Origin: Cladophialophora immunda
Taxonomy: Eukaryota > Ascomycota > Eurotiomycetes > Chaetothyriales > Herpotrichiellaceae
Direction: 5' to 3'
Length of the DNA: 64,000 bases
Assembly: GCF_000835495.1 (NCBI RefSeq)
Contig: NW_015622547.1
Location: forward strand, 2,914,001-2,978,000
The position numbers and the translations under genes were made by a program. Positions 21,618-33,047 of this stretch are shown piece by piece. How positions within the stretch are numbered: position 1 is the stretch's first letter; every line of letters starts with the position of its first letter. The notes under the pieces were generated by a model. The model saw only the letters and a list, made by a program, of their open reading frames with translations, made no database searches and was not told where the DNA came from.

Positions 21618-22404
21618 GGTGTATCAATCAATGGAGGTATACCCAAGGATAGAACACAGAGACACAGGGCTGTGCTGGCGGAGGATGGAAGTAAGAGGTG
21701 TTGTTGATAAGTAGTTGAGGTTGGCAAAGGGGAAAGAAAAGTTAAAAGAAGGGTACCCGCGTTTTTATGGGAAACCCAAGTGGCACTAGAAGCTTGTGTA
21801 GAGAAGCGGAGAGGCGACCCGAAAAATAAGGAACGATCTTGACGACAGCCAAGGCAGCTCGACGATTGGCCAAAGCTTGACAGTGGCCGGACATGGGCTA
21901 AGCAACAGGCCACAAGCCCCAGGCCATGGTATAAAAAGGCTTGTCGCACGGAACTGACGGATGGCTTGCAGGGGACAAGTGATCCAATCGACACGCCTTG
22001 AATGGGAGCTGGCAACGGGCGAACAATACCAAAAGCAGGCGCGAGAGAGCCACGAGTAGCAACGGGCTCGATTCATTCGTCCACAAGCGACGGCCAGGGC
22101 ACACGATGGACGTGCAGCGTGCCGACGTTATTGGTATCGGGGCAGGCAAGGGTCATCGATGAGATTAGAGGGGGGGCGAGTGCTGCAGGCGGATGATATG
22201 ACTTGTTGGGTTTAAGCCGGTCTGCACGATAAGAGGGCTAGACGAAGGCTACCGTGGGAGGGTCGTAGGGTTGTAGGGTTGTAGGTGGAGCGATGGGCGA
22301 TGGTCGGATGGAGAATGCTCATCAGCAAGTACGAGGAATGAGCCATTGCCGACAAGGGTCATCATAAGCGGGACTGGGAGGAGTTGAAGAGGGAACGTGG
22401 AGTG

Positions 22405-22441
22405 TGGTGCGTGGTGCGTGGTGCGTGGTGCGTGGTGCGTG
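22405..22441 (+). repeat. 7-bp minisatellite (TGGTGCG)5
   Basis: Five perfect tandem copies of TGGTGCG followed by TG, in noncoding DNA about 0.8 kb upstream of the permease start codon. Confidence 0.93.
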
Positions 22442-22643
22442 AGAGGATGTGTCTCGAGATTGAACTGCTGGGCGGCAAGAGGCGACGGCGCAGGCAATGA
22501 ACGAAGCCAGAGGAAAAAAGAAGAAAAAATCAAATTAACATTCGACGCCATTCGGCAAGTCCAAAAGTCCACAATTCATGACGGAGATACACACTTTTGT
22601 GCTTGACACGCGACAAAGTTTGGGCCACAGCTTCTTGCCAAGG

Positions 22644-22649
22644 CACGTG
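22644..22649. promoter_or_regulatory. CACGTG E-box, candidate Pho4/NUC-1-type site
   Basis: A perfect CACGTG palindrome about 1.03 kb upstream of the permease ATG; a second is at 23267-23272. In fungi this is the core bound by bHLH phosphate regulators of the Pho4/NUC-1 type. The link to the permease is inference, because the hexamer also occurs by chance and other bHLH factors bind it. Confidence 0.25.
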
Positions 22650-25600
22650 TTTTATGTCATTGAAATTCAGCATACGAGCCCCCCCCAATGCATCCAATGC
22701 ATCGAGTATCAAGGCCATCATCGTGGTTGTTGCCGTCGAGCGACTCGAGCGACCAGACCAGCCGTCACCTCTCTCTGTCTCTCGACTCGTACATGCATGG
22801 GGTGGCTACATGGATCGGTGATGGTCTGCTGGTCTGCCACCGCTCGGTGGAGGTGAGGTTGATCTGAGCGTGAACGCCTTGAACACCGCCAGCACTACTC
22901 GTGCCGCTTGCATCAACATGCGGCTGCAGTTACTGGGATGAGGATACAACCCTCCGGGCGGCCCCCATGGCGCCTGGTGGCTTGTGGTTTGCTGGGTCGC
23001 TGGGGTCGCTGGGCTCGCTGCCGGTTGCTTGTTCTCGAACCGCCCTTCCTCCACCCGGCATGTGAGCGGCGCCAGTCGCCATCGGCCTGATCGTTTCTGC
23101 TCAAATCTTCTTCAAACCAAGCATCAGAGCTAACAACAATCGTGTGATCGCTTACGAGGGAGAAGAAATAAAATTGGGGAACAAAAAACTCGGCGTGTTG
23201 AAAATGTGGTTGAGGGCGCGAGGTGCTTTTTAAGTTTTGTCTGCCAATGAAGGAGCCGCATTCCCCCACGTGTTGCCCGTCGCAGCGGCTGAGTGGTCGG
23301 CAGGGCCTGGACTGGCGCCGATCAGGCTCTTACCTGTTTAGGCAACGGCTGTCCCCGTGCGTTGATGCCCGGTAATTTCGCATACGCCATACCTATCATT
23401 ACGCGACATTTCGAAGTAATGAATTGCCGTGGTACTTGTACCAGCACCAGGTCGACTGTATAAACAGGTAGCAGCGAGAGACTTCTTCTACAATGAATGG
23501 TTCTTGCCGCCCTCGTCACAGCAGCAGCCTCGCCTTATACCAAGATATCACCGGCGTATCTGAGCATTCTTTCTTGCCGAAGTCGCTAATCTCTTGTGTC
23601 CGCTCAAGTTCCTTGCCGCATTGACCTCTCTCCATTCCCCCAATACTTGTGCCGATTGGAATGGAAGACCGTGGAAGGAGTGGAATCGTACAAGGAATGG
23701 CAATGCGGCAGCCTTGGGTAGAAGGATTGCGTTGAGGGATCTGATCGAAATTGACGGCAATATCTGCATTCAGACCCTATCCCAGATCAGCAAACATGTA
23801 TAAGTGAAAGACCCATGTTTTTGCTATGTCGAGACAAAGGCTCGTGAAACAACACATGGCATTCTAGGCATGAATGTACCAGAGTGACTGCGGCAGCCCC
23901 GTGAGGACTCGTCTTCCATCGAGTCTTGAAATCGCAATCGGTCTCGTATAGTCTCTATGAATGGAAAGAAAGTCGTATAAATCAACCGTGATCAAGTCGG
24001 GAGAAGATACAAGTCGAATCAGAAACCTGTCGACTCCGACTTGTATCCCTCGACAAGTGAGTTGATCTTAGGTATACTTCCACCCGGGAATCATTGAAAG
24101 AGTAGCCGTCAGTAAACCGATATTTGACTGTTGTAGGTGTCTCCTGTAACTGCCATCTTCTTTACAAAGCAGAATGCTCGCAGCAGAAACACGTACCGAC
24201 GCTGTAGCTGAGATTCGCAACTCCCTGTATCGCATGCTGAACCGTCCCGAACCCGGGGAATGGGCAATTGGCGCTAAGTACCAATCAGTGCCTGACCCTG
24301 GTACCTCTCCACAGCGCCTGGGATCCTCTCACCCACTGAGACGGCTTCAAATCTGCACGAGTAGGGCCATTTCGCCTACTCCGTCCTCCTTGCACAGTGT
24401 AACTTCAGCTTGACGTTGCATGTCATCAATAGTGGCTTTCCCATGGGGCGCCCCCTGGGCCTTTCTCCCCGTCTACGACGACGGGATGGCAGAAGAAAAC
24501 AACGCGTGGAATGAAGTGAAGTTGATTCGGAAAGTGGCCAAATTAGGCGGGCCAACTGCAGCAATGCTGCACCATTCTCAACCCTCGCCGTGGCCATTCG
24601 TAGGACTGCTGGCTTCGACCTATCTGAACGACTTATTGCCAGACAGACAGCCCTGAATACTGTCGATCTTCTTTGGTCAAGGTGCAGTGCACAGGTATGG
24701 CACCCATATGAATCCCAAATCGTGGACACCCGCGTGTGATATTTAAATCAGCATGCTTGGACATCGCAGGGCCCGCCCTTGATTCGCCGCTCTTTGCCCG
24801 TCTTCATCGTTCTTGTGAGCCATAGGGGTGGCTTACTTCTTGACACGGCTCTTCTCTACCTGCAGTGGTTTCATACTCTTGGCTTCCATGCTTAACTCCT
24901 TGTCAGGTTGGGTTTGGGAAGCCGTCCACTGACAGCATTGAGCAGAACAGCAGTTGAAGAAGGGAAAGGTCGAGTCGGTGCAGAAGTGACGGAGTAAACT
25001 GCCACATCACTGAGTTAGAGGAGTTGGATGCGCCGGTAATCATAGACACTCGCAAAGACTCTGTCTCCATTGCTTGTGTTACCTTGACGGAGCTGCTGAT
25101 GGGAAGGTCGGCACCTTGGCGAACAGCTTATCGAAGACGGCTGCGATTTGTGCTAATACAAATGAGACTGGAGCGTGCCTGAAAGGATAGCAATCGGGCT
25201 ATAGCAGAATTGGTTTGCTGGGACAGTGTCTGAGGAGGGATTGTCACTCACTTGCTCATAGGCACTCACGAAACCTTCGCCATTGAGGATGTGCTGAAGT
25301 CACGGATCCATGCCAACTCGACCTTGTTCGACGATAGAGAAGGACATTTGGTGGAAGGAGAGATGAAAACATCCAACGTGTCTGTTGGCAGCACAATTGT
25401 GAAAGAGATTGCCACGGAATCAAACAAACACTGCGACACTTCCCGGCTGCTTCAAATCACAACCTAGAAGCACTTACAAGGGACGGACAAGGAGATGCAT
25501 TGAAAATTCGAGCAGCGTTGGTAAATAGTCTTCACCATATTCCTGATTGTGAGCATGTCATTCACCAACACAACTCTTCATGCCGTCGTTCGACCACTGT

Positions 25601-26452
25601 CGCAGAGATGCATACAGAGCTGGAATCTTTCGACGTCCTCAGGGACAGCCCCTGAAGCAAGAAGGCCAACATCTCGCAGTCCGTTGTTGCTGGTTGTAAT
25701 TACTGGTACTGTACCACGAAAACTGCGTAATGTTACCTCGTACGGGCCTTGCCCAAACGAGGTTGGTCATATTGTTTCATCTTGGCAGCAGCCTAGCCAA
25801 GCGCATTAAACTGAACTTTGGCATCTTCGGATGCTCGCCAACCTCGACATGCTGCATCACAACGTCTGCCCAGAGCCGTATTCGCCTGTGTCAGCCTTGG
25901 GGTCCTGACACATGATCTATAAGTATTCATGACATATCTGCCAATGCTGAGTGTGCACTTGGCCCTTCCGTGCACAAGTAGACTTATTCCCATGAAGGGT
26001 ATCCGCATACCGCCATCGAGTGCTCTACTCAACTTGGCCATGCGGCGTCAGCAACAGACCACCACTTTCGTCCTCTACATCGACCGGTTCCTGGTTTCTG
26101 GTGCTTGTTGGCCAAAGTGGTACCTCCCCTGTCTGAGTAACGATCATGACCAACGCGTGGCCTGATCCCGCATCTTCGCGTTCGGGGGCAATGGACCTTG
26201 CATCATGTTGTCGCAAAGGTGAAAGCCAAGGGGTGCGCTCTGAATGTTATCACGTGAAAGGCTGGCGAACCCGGGCGCCTCGAGCCTCCACGTGCGATAT
26301 CGATCTCGAGGCCACCCTTGCCGACGGCCACCTGCTTCTAGAGGTTGTCTTCTGCCGGATGGACCTTTATGGGCATTTTTGTAAGGTATCATCCACCTCG
26401 GTGAACCAACGGAATTTCTCGCCAAATACCCTGTGTATGTCGAGACATCCCT

Positions 26453-27055
26453 TCATTCGCAGGTCTCCAGCATTTTCTTGATAAAACTCTGTAATGTAGG
26501 GTTCCACAAAGCCGCAGCCACTCTCTCTTTGTCTGCTAATTGTTTGTTGACCTCATCCGCGGTTGAATGTGTACCCTCTTTAATCCTAACATCAACCCTA
26601 AATCTGGGAGGAAGAGACTCTTCCAGCCGAACCCGCACCCCCAGCCCTATTACGGTGGCTAAACTGCAGTGTTGGATCGTAGGGGTAATCAGAACGGTGA
26701 CAGTCTGGAGATTCGAGTTCGGACGGTTGGGAATAGTGGGCTTGATGGAAATGTCGGGCAGAGAAACGACGGCCAAGGAGCCGAGAGTAATGGGATGCTC
26801 GGGATCAGACATGGTGGCTACCAAGTCGTAAATCTCCTGCGCATCAATAGGCTCTTCTTCTGCGTCGCTGTCACTTGGCTCAAGAGACGCCGGACTGGCC
26901 GAACGCGTAAAAGGGTCGACGGCAAACGATGGTGCGGGATATGCAAAGGTCGACTGGCCGAAAGAACGGTCATCCCGGGCTGATGCGCGCCGTTTCCGGG
27001 TTGGAAGATCTGACGGGTTGAGAACCAGCGGATTCGCATTCTTTCCGTCCTCCAT
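26453..27055 (-). CDS. CIA2: CIA2/MIP18 family protein, cytosolic Fe-S cluster assembly
   Basis: Single-exon gene of 200 residues. CIA2 joins CIA1 and MMS19 in the targeting complex that delivers Fe-S clusters to cytosolic and nuclear apoproteins such as DNA polymerases and helicases. The N-terminal ~75 residues are variable and acidic (SDSDAEEEPID). The MIP18/DUF59 fold follows, from IYDLVATMSDPEHPITLG through VTVLITPTIQHCSLATVIG, which holds the conserved reactive cysteine, to GTHSTADEVNKQLADKERVA and the C-terminal helix ending LETCE. The spacing of TPTIxHCS and NKQLADKERVAAAL is nearly invariant in eukaryotic CIA2. The start is an ATG with no upstream in-frame alternative needed. It is isolated between two gene-poor spacers. 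Confidence 0.95.
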   Translation of the reverse strand: MEDGKNANPLVLNPSDLPTRKRRASARDDRSFGQSTFAYPAPSFAVDPFTRSASPASLEPSDSDAEEEPIDAQEIYDLVATMSDPEHPITLGSLAVVSLPDISIKPTIPNRPNSNLQTVTVLITPTIQHCSLATVIGLGVRVRLEESLPPRFRVDVRIKEGTHSTADEVNKQLADKERVAAALWNPTLQSFIKKMLETCE

Positions 27056-30000
27056 CGCGTGGAAATTAGCCTGGTTGTATGATTACAGTAAGAGAAAGGC
27101 CCGTGTTAGGGACCAAGAGAGAAAGATTAGGAGAACGAGCTGGCGTCGCAGTAGCCGGGAGATGGATTTTGCGCCTGAGGTTGAAATCGAGGCAAAAGAC
27201 GGCAATCTTCGAAAGGTCTCTCACGTGCTGTGCAGCTTGGCGTTGGTTTGCGCTTTCGGTGGTATTAATAAGCTGCGGGGAATCGAATTGTCGCCAATGT
27301 TCACTGATCGTTCTTTGGCCGGGTGCTCGCAAGCATGCCTCTAGGACTCAAATTCCTGGCGCTCAATCATGCCGCTGATTGATTTCACACAGGCACACGG
27401 ACTAGAAGATGATATCAGAATTCGTGTCCAGAGTGCAAAATGTCAACCTTGATGGGTGTTGCCCGCCTTCTCAAAGCGTGGCAAAGCAGGAATAGCCTCT
27501 CGTCCTCCGCCCCCTGCACAGCTGACACGCCCCCCCGCTGCGATCCACCGTCCTCGCCTTCGATCGGCATGTCTCAATGTTTCTGGAACCTTACTTCTTC
27601 CGTCAGACAGTTTCTTCGCCTGAGTGGCAAAGAGAAGGATTCTGGAAGGTCGCGAGACTCGGGATGAATTAACAAGAACAGTCTCACCACATGCACGGTC
27701 TCACCCGGCCGCTGTCAGCCTTCCTGTCTTCGGCCGTCCTCTGTCACGAACTGCCGCTGCGTACTGGCATGCCCTCCGCTGACGGAGTTCGGCCTGTAAG
27801 TCTTTGAGATCTACAATGGCTGGCTGTTGGATACCTCTCAGAAAACATCTGATTAGATCGATGAAGTGATGAGACTACGCAGATTTCGGCCGAGAGTCAG
27901 CAATCTAGAGTTCTGAGCAAGTTTCAGAGGCTGGTGCGGTCCTTTGCAGCATGACCGAGTTCCTGCTACAGACGGGCCTGTGCCGGCGAGAAAAAACGGG
28001 TGTTAGGCAAGCTAAGGAATTGATACATGACGACTCCAGGTATTCTCAACCTGAGATCCTCGCCATTCCAGAAGACAGCGGTAGCTGAGTTGTTCTGGCA
28101 CTGTGCTTTTTCAACGGACTTGAAATCACCTTCGAGGAGAACCACCCCGTATCCGTTCAGCCTTCGATCATGAGTAACCCGTTGGATAGATTCCGTCCCG
28201 GAAACATTTGTCTCAATGCTTGTACCCTGTTCACGTCCTGGTATGTTGGTGGTCGGATTGTCGGAAGCTGACTAGAGCTGACGATTCGAAGAGAACACCG
28301 AGGCGTGAAGATAGTGTCGCAGAATTCATTTTCCTAGTTAGAAGCATCTGGAGATGGGGTCTAGCTGCAAGGCTGCCAACTACAATCTTTGTGTTCGGCT
28401 CATCTCTGCTATTCCTATTATTTCGACACCTCCAGAGGGCCGGTCGTGGCGAGGACAAAGCATCGATTGGACGAATCGAAGGGGGTATTGGACAATGGGA
28501 AACCACTATGCTCTCTCTTTGACATTGCTTTTTCTAGTTCGTTGCATCTGGCAATCCAGGGGGGAAGCTTGTTCTGGCATGCGACGATTGCCTAGCCGAT
28601 CGGGGATCAGGGAGTAGAGGAGTGCTGAAACTCCTCAGACCCGGAACCAGGGAATTAAGGAGTAGCTCTAGGCACGCGCAGTCATCCTTGTATCACGGAA
28701 GCCACAGCAAACCCAGCATACCCGTTCAGCCACATCAATTGTAGAGTTGTGCGTGATGAACTTGCTTCTTCTGAGATGGACAAGCTTGTGGTTTTCTTCC
28801 TGACCCTGTCGTAAAGACTCCGTAAGCTGGTGCCCGCAGTTCAAGGCCCCGAACGTCCGAGGCGCGTTTACCCCGGGGGGCATGCACACAGATTGCTGGC
28901 AGAGGATGCAAATGATGCTATGACCGTCGAATGTTGCGTAAACGTGTACTGTGTAGAGTGCTTTTGGCGCCCGGTTACAGCTTGTGGCACGCCATCAGGG
29001 GCGGCGAGTCGAGGCTCAAGGGTTCGTTCAGGTTGGGTTTCCTGACGTTGCATTTAGGGCTGACGGCGAGTCCAGCCCCTCCTGTCTGGAGAGGTCAGAC
29101 CGTCAGAGGCGGCCTGGCGAACAGAAGAGCGGGAGAGCAGCAGGAGAGGAGGAGAGCAGGTGAGCAGGTGAGCAGCTCAGCGATGATTCCTTCGTCCGTT
29201 TAGCCAGCACCGCCCCCGTATCACCACCACCCGCCACTCACCACCCATCACTCATCACTCACCACTCAGTGGTCCGCCCAACAGCATTCATCCTTGCACT
29301 TGTTCACCACACCAACAGCTCGATGTGAGAAACCCAAGCGCCAATCTGGGACTGCGAACCCTTCAAATCTGAGACCCTCGGAGCTGCTTGCAACCACTCC
29401 GTACTTTGTACTTTGATTCTTGGACCATCGCGCTGATTGCAGATCTCCCATCCAATCCCCCCTGCTGACATTTTGGCGACCGCGACCAAGTACCGAGTAT
29501 GCGACTGGACAGCGCCGTTCCCGCAGGCTGGTAGGATACCAAGGTCTTCTTCCCCGCCACGGGCGCTGACTTCTTGGGACAAGAGCACGGCGTATTACTT
29601 GAGATTCCCTTCGTTCGCATGTGCGGAAGGCCGTGTCTTGTCCACGCTCCGCCCGCTACCGCCGGAACCACCCTGTCTTGAGATTCGACTATGGCCAGGC
29701 ATCTTCACGCCTGATGCCTCGAAACTTAGTGAAGATTTTGCCTCTGCCAACATTCTTGTCCAGCGTCTGATGAATCACAAGCCTGCCACTGCCTGAACCT
29801 GTGCATCTCAAGGCCCTCGAATTTCCCCCACGTGCCGAGGTCGAAGTGTTTCGAGGTTTGCGCTACACGAGAAAACGTGTCCCCATCATCGACCGCCCTG
29901 CCCACTAGTTAGCACCCGCGCACTCTTTGGCCTCTTTTCATCTGTGGTCGGACGTCAACACTGGCTTCTTTTGCGACAGATCTCTTTCCCGCACCCCTTC

Positions 30001-30161
30001 TTATATGCGCGCAATCCGGCTGCTGCTCACCGGCTTATCCACGAGTTAGCCATTGATTCGATCTTGGACAATCCCACCGCGGCCACAACTCCTCGATCGA
30101 GGCACCCGCCGTCCTCGCACTTACCCGATGTGGTGTCAGTCCGAGTGGATGAGATGCCACC
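27056..30161. other. 3.1-kb spacer and long upstream region of the zinc-cluster gene
   Basis: It lies between the divergent start codons of CIA2 and the Zn(II)2Cys6 gene. No coding frame is convincing. A frame near 28208-28522 yields hydrophobic stretches but has no recognisable family. Long upstream regions are common for regulatory genes. Confidence 0.5.
29222..29269 (+). repeat. CAC-rich degenerate tandem repeat
   Basis: Repeated ACCACC, CACTCACC and CATCACTCATCACTCACC blocks form a C/A-rich low-complexity tract just after a purine-rich GAG/GAGCAGGT repeat (about 29131-29176). Confidence 0.7.
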
Positions 30162-33047
30162 ATGCAGAGCTATTCTCTGTCATCCGCGCCTCCTTCGGGC
30201 CCCAAGAACTATGTCTTTGTCGATGAACATAACCGACATAAGCGGCTCAAGGTGATGAGAGCCTGTGAGGGATGTCGTCGCCGCAAAATCAAGTGCGACT
30301 CCGCCACAACCAACACTTGGCCTTGCGCCGCCTGTGTGCGGTTAAAACTCCAATGCATTCCTCCGGCAGGAGGACTCGACAGCGACTCCGGAGACATCGC
30401 GCCTGGAAGCGCTGGCGACGAGACGACCGGACCGCCGTCATACTTGGCCGCCCCAGTCGCACCTGGCCAACAACAAGCACAGAGCTATGCGCCAACGGCG
30501 CCGGCCTTCCAACTCAACCAAGGGAACCCATACTCATACGATGCGTACGTTACTAACTACCAGAAGCCGTCGTTTCAAGCCGCCGACAAGTCATACGACA
30601 GCTTTTACTCGGATTCCCATCAATTTCCAGGGACGGTACATGATCCATATCAGAATGCGGCTCAAACGTATGCCCAGACCCAATATGACGAGAAGCCTTT
30701 CAGACAAGAGCGCGCTGGGTCTTCCCCGATCGACCAATTCACCGCCGAAGATCTGATGGAGCACCTTGGCCAGTTGAAGATTGGTGAGAGTGGTGTTGCG
30801 CCCTATATTCGATCAGAGAAAAGCAGTAAAGAACTAGACCCTCCGATTCAGGAACCCGACCCTGAACCAAAGATTGCTGCTGCCTTCAGCACCGATGCGG
30901 GCTCTCAGATCAGAATACCTCCGGCTCTGATGCCATCGCACGAGGACGCAATGGAGGCATTTGAGACGTACTTCAATAATGTTCACCCATATGTTCCGGT
31001 GTTGAACAGAGGTCAATTTTACAACCAGTGGCATGATGACCAATCATCCATATCTCCTCTGATCCTAGAGGCTGTTTTCGCCAATGCCGGTCGACTATCG
31101 GATGATCCAGCCCAAGGCGCACAGTGGCTTGCCTTGGCTAATAGTAGGTACAACGACTCCTCTTGATTGCAAGCTGCTAACAACTGCGAGAACACGAACC
31201 ATTCTTTCTGGACAGTCCGCGGCTGAGCAACCTTCAAGCTTTGTTACTTCTGCTGAAGGCCCGAGAGAGTGCCCCTAAAAGAGGATATTACTATCGTTCA
31301 TGGATGACTTGTAAAACGGCTATCACGATGGCAAAAGATCTCGAACTACATCAACACTATGAAATTCACTCCCTCGGAGAGTCATGTGGTTCCGACCCCA
31401 TTGAGTGCCTGACCAAGACTCGAATCTGGCAGACACTTCTGGTTTGTGAGACCATGGTAGGGGGACCGCAAGGTAAATATCACTCCTCGTTGTAGACGGA
31501 TTTGGTTGACTGAGACGTATTCAGGGCGAACCGATTTCGGCGTCGATCCGAACTCTGTTGATATCAGCGAGAACCCGCCCGGTTCTGAGCAAGACGATTA
31601 CGAAAGGTCGATTTCGAGACAATTTGCCTATTTCGTCCGCAACGTCCGGAACATTCGTCTCATCACAGATGTCCACCGCAAGCTGCAGAGGAAGAAGGAC
31701 TGGGCCCTGGATAAAGAGTTTGTGGCATATAACGCCTCCTTCCAGAAATGGCCTGATGAGCTCCCGCCCGACTTGCAGCTCCCCCTACCGCCTACGGGTG
31801 CGGTGCCCAATGTGACTTCGCATTTTCTGGGCAACATGCATTCTCATTATCACCTGGCAATCGTAATGCTCCATCGGCCACAGTTATCGGCATCCCAATC
31901 CTTCGCTGCTGATAGTCAGTGGAGACACCACATGAGTGTCTGTTACAACTCGGCCAAAATCCTTTGTCGACTGCAAGAAGGAATCTTGGCCAACTTCGAT
32001 CTGACGGGATTGCTGGTCATGCAAAGAGGGATCAATTTCACCATCTACGCTATCTTGACCTGCATCATGATACATCTGGTCGCGCTGTCTTCGCCGGACC
32101 CGGAGTTCAATTTCGAAGCAAAGGACTACTTTGTGCGACAAATGAGGATACTCGAACGATGCGTCTCAGCTTGGCCAATGCCAGAAACGGAGGCTCAAAT
32201 CAATGCTCTTCGAGCGGCATTTTCGGCCGACGTCAACAAGCCCTTTGAATTGAAGGAGTCGTTCCCTCATGGTACGCCCTCTGAGAATTCTCGACCGTCT
32301 CCCGTGTCTCCACCGTCCTACGATAGACAACAGCCGCCGATGCAGTCACAGGGCCAGAAACTCGTTGATCTACAACAGTCGCAGCAACAGCAGCCGCAGC
32401 AAGCACAGCCTGGTCCCTACGCGGCACAGCACCTGGGCCAGATGACGCGCCAGACTCCATACCTCGCCACCCCGCCCATTTCGGTTTATACCGCCGATTC
32501 AAAACCTCCGACCCCCATGTATGCTCAGAACTACGAACTGGAGCAGACACCCTACTCGAGCATCCCGAGTTCCGCCGGTGGATACTACCAGCAGCCAACA
32601 TCGGCGACCGAAATCCAGTGGAATCCAACGCCAATCATGGACCAATTCGACACGGCGTTCGCCATTCCTCCATCCGCGCTGGCGCCCCCTCCGTCCTTGT
32701 ACGGGGGCAGCGGTGCATCGCCTCCGGGGAATATGCACTCCATGCAAGCGAGCTTTACCTCGACGAGCTCCCCCACCTACGGGACGAATTCGCTGCCGAG
32801 CTACACACCACAACAGCAGCAGACGCAACAACACTACTTTGCCGCACAACAGTCGCAGTCGTATCAGGATACATCGCCGCAAATGGCGTCGAATTCGCAG
32901 CTGCCGATGTCTGCCGGGACCGCCTATGCCACAACGGGCGTGGGAGGGGCGGCTATGCTCGTGACCCCTCAACAGTGGCAGCAGAGTGTAGCCAATGTGA
33001 TTGACGCAAGCAGATTGAAGAGGCGGTGGGATTATACTCAACAGTAG
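30162..33047 (+). CDS. Zn(II)2Cys6 binuclear-cluster transcription factor with fungal_trans domain
   Basis: Predicted 928 residues, exons 30162-31143, 31191-31472 and 31525-33047, with introns of 47 and 52 nt that join in frame. The DNA-binding zinc cluster has cysteines at about 35, 38, 45, 55, 58 and 65 (CX2CX6CX9CX2CX6C), preceded by basic residues (HKRLKVMR). The middle homology region runs from about residue 260 (HPYVPVLNRGQF) through LQALLLLLKARES and KTRIWQTLLVCETMVGGPQGR to about 570. The C-terminal ~350 residues are rich in Gln, Pro, Ser and Tyr with several polyglutamine runs, a likely transactivation region. The factor should bind CGG-type motifs in the nucleus; its targets cannot be read from sequence. 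The linker between the third and fourth cysteines is longer than in GAL4. No metabolic cluster flanks it, so a broad regulatory role is as likely as a pathway-specific one. Confidence 0.92.

Larger units (their letters stand above)
21618..26452. other. 4.8-kb gene-poor spacer
   Basis: It begins as the promoter of the permease gene and ends at the CIA2 stop codon. Short frames occur on both strands but none has a recognisable domain or coherent codon pattern. No terminal inverted repeats or transposase/reverse transcriptase motifs were seen. Two CACGTG palindromes (22644-22649 and 23267-23272) and a 7-bp minisatellite are the only notable elements. Confidence 0.5.

Noticed and set aside
19575..21707. 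710-codon plus-strand frame antisense to the permease
   Set aside because: It mirrors the biased codons of the true gene, has no domain and gives a repetitive Val/Asp/Glu/Gly product.
26669..26983. 104-codon plus-strand frame opposite CIA2
   Set aside because: It overlaps the conserved CIA2 coding sequence on the other strand.
28208..28617. Hydrophobic frames that could suggest a membrane-protein remnant
   Set aside because: They lie in overlapping different frames, with no family match and no consistent codon bias.
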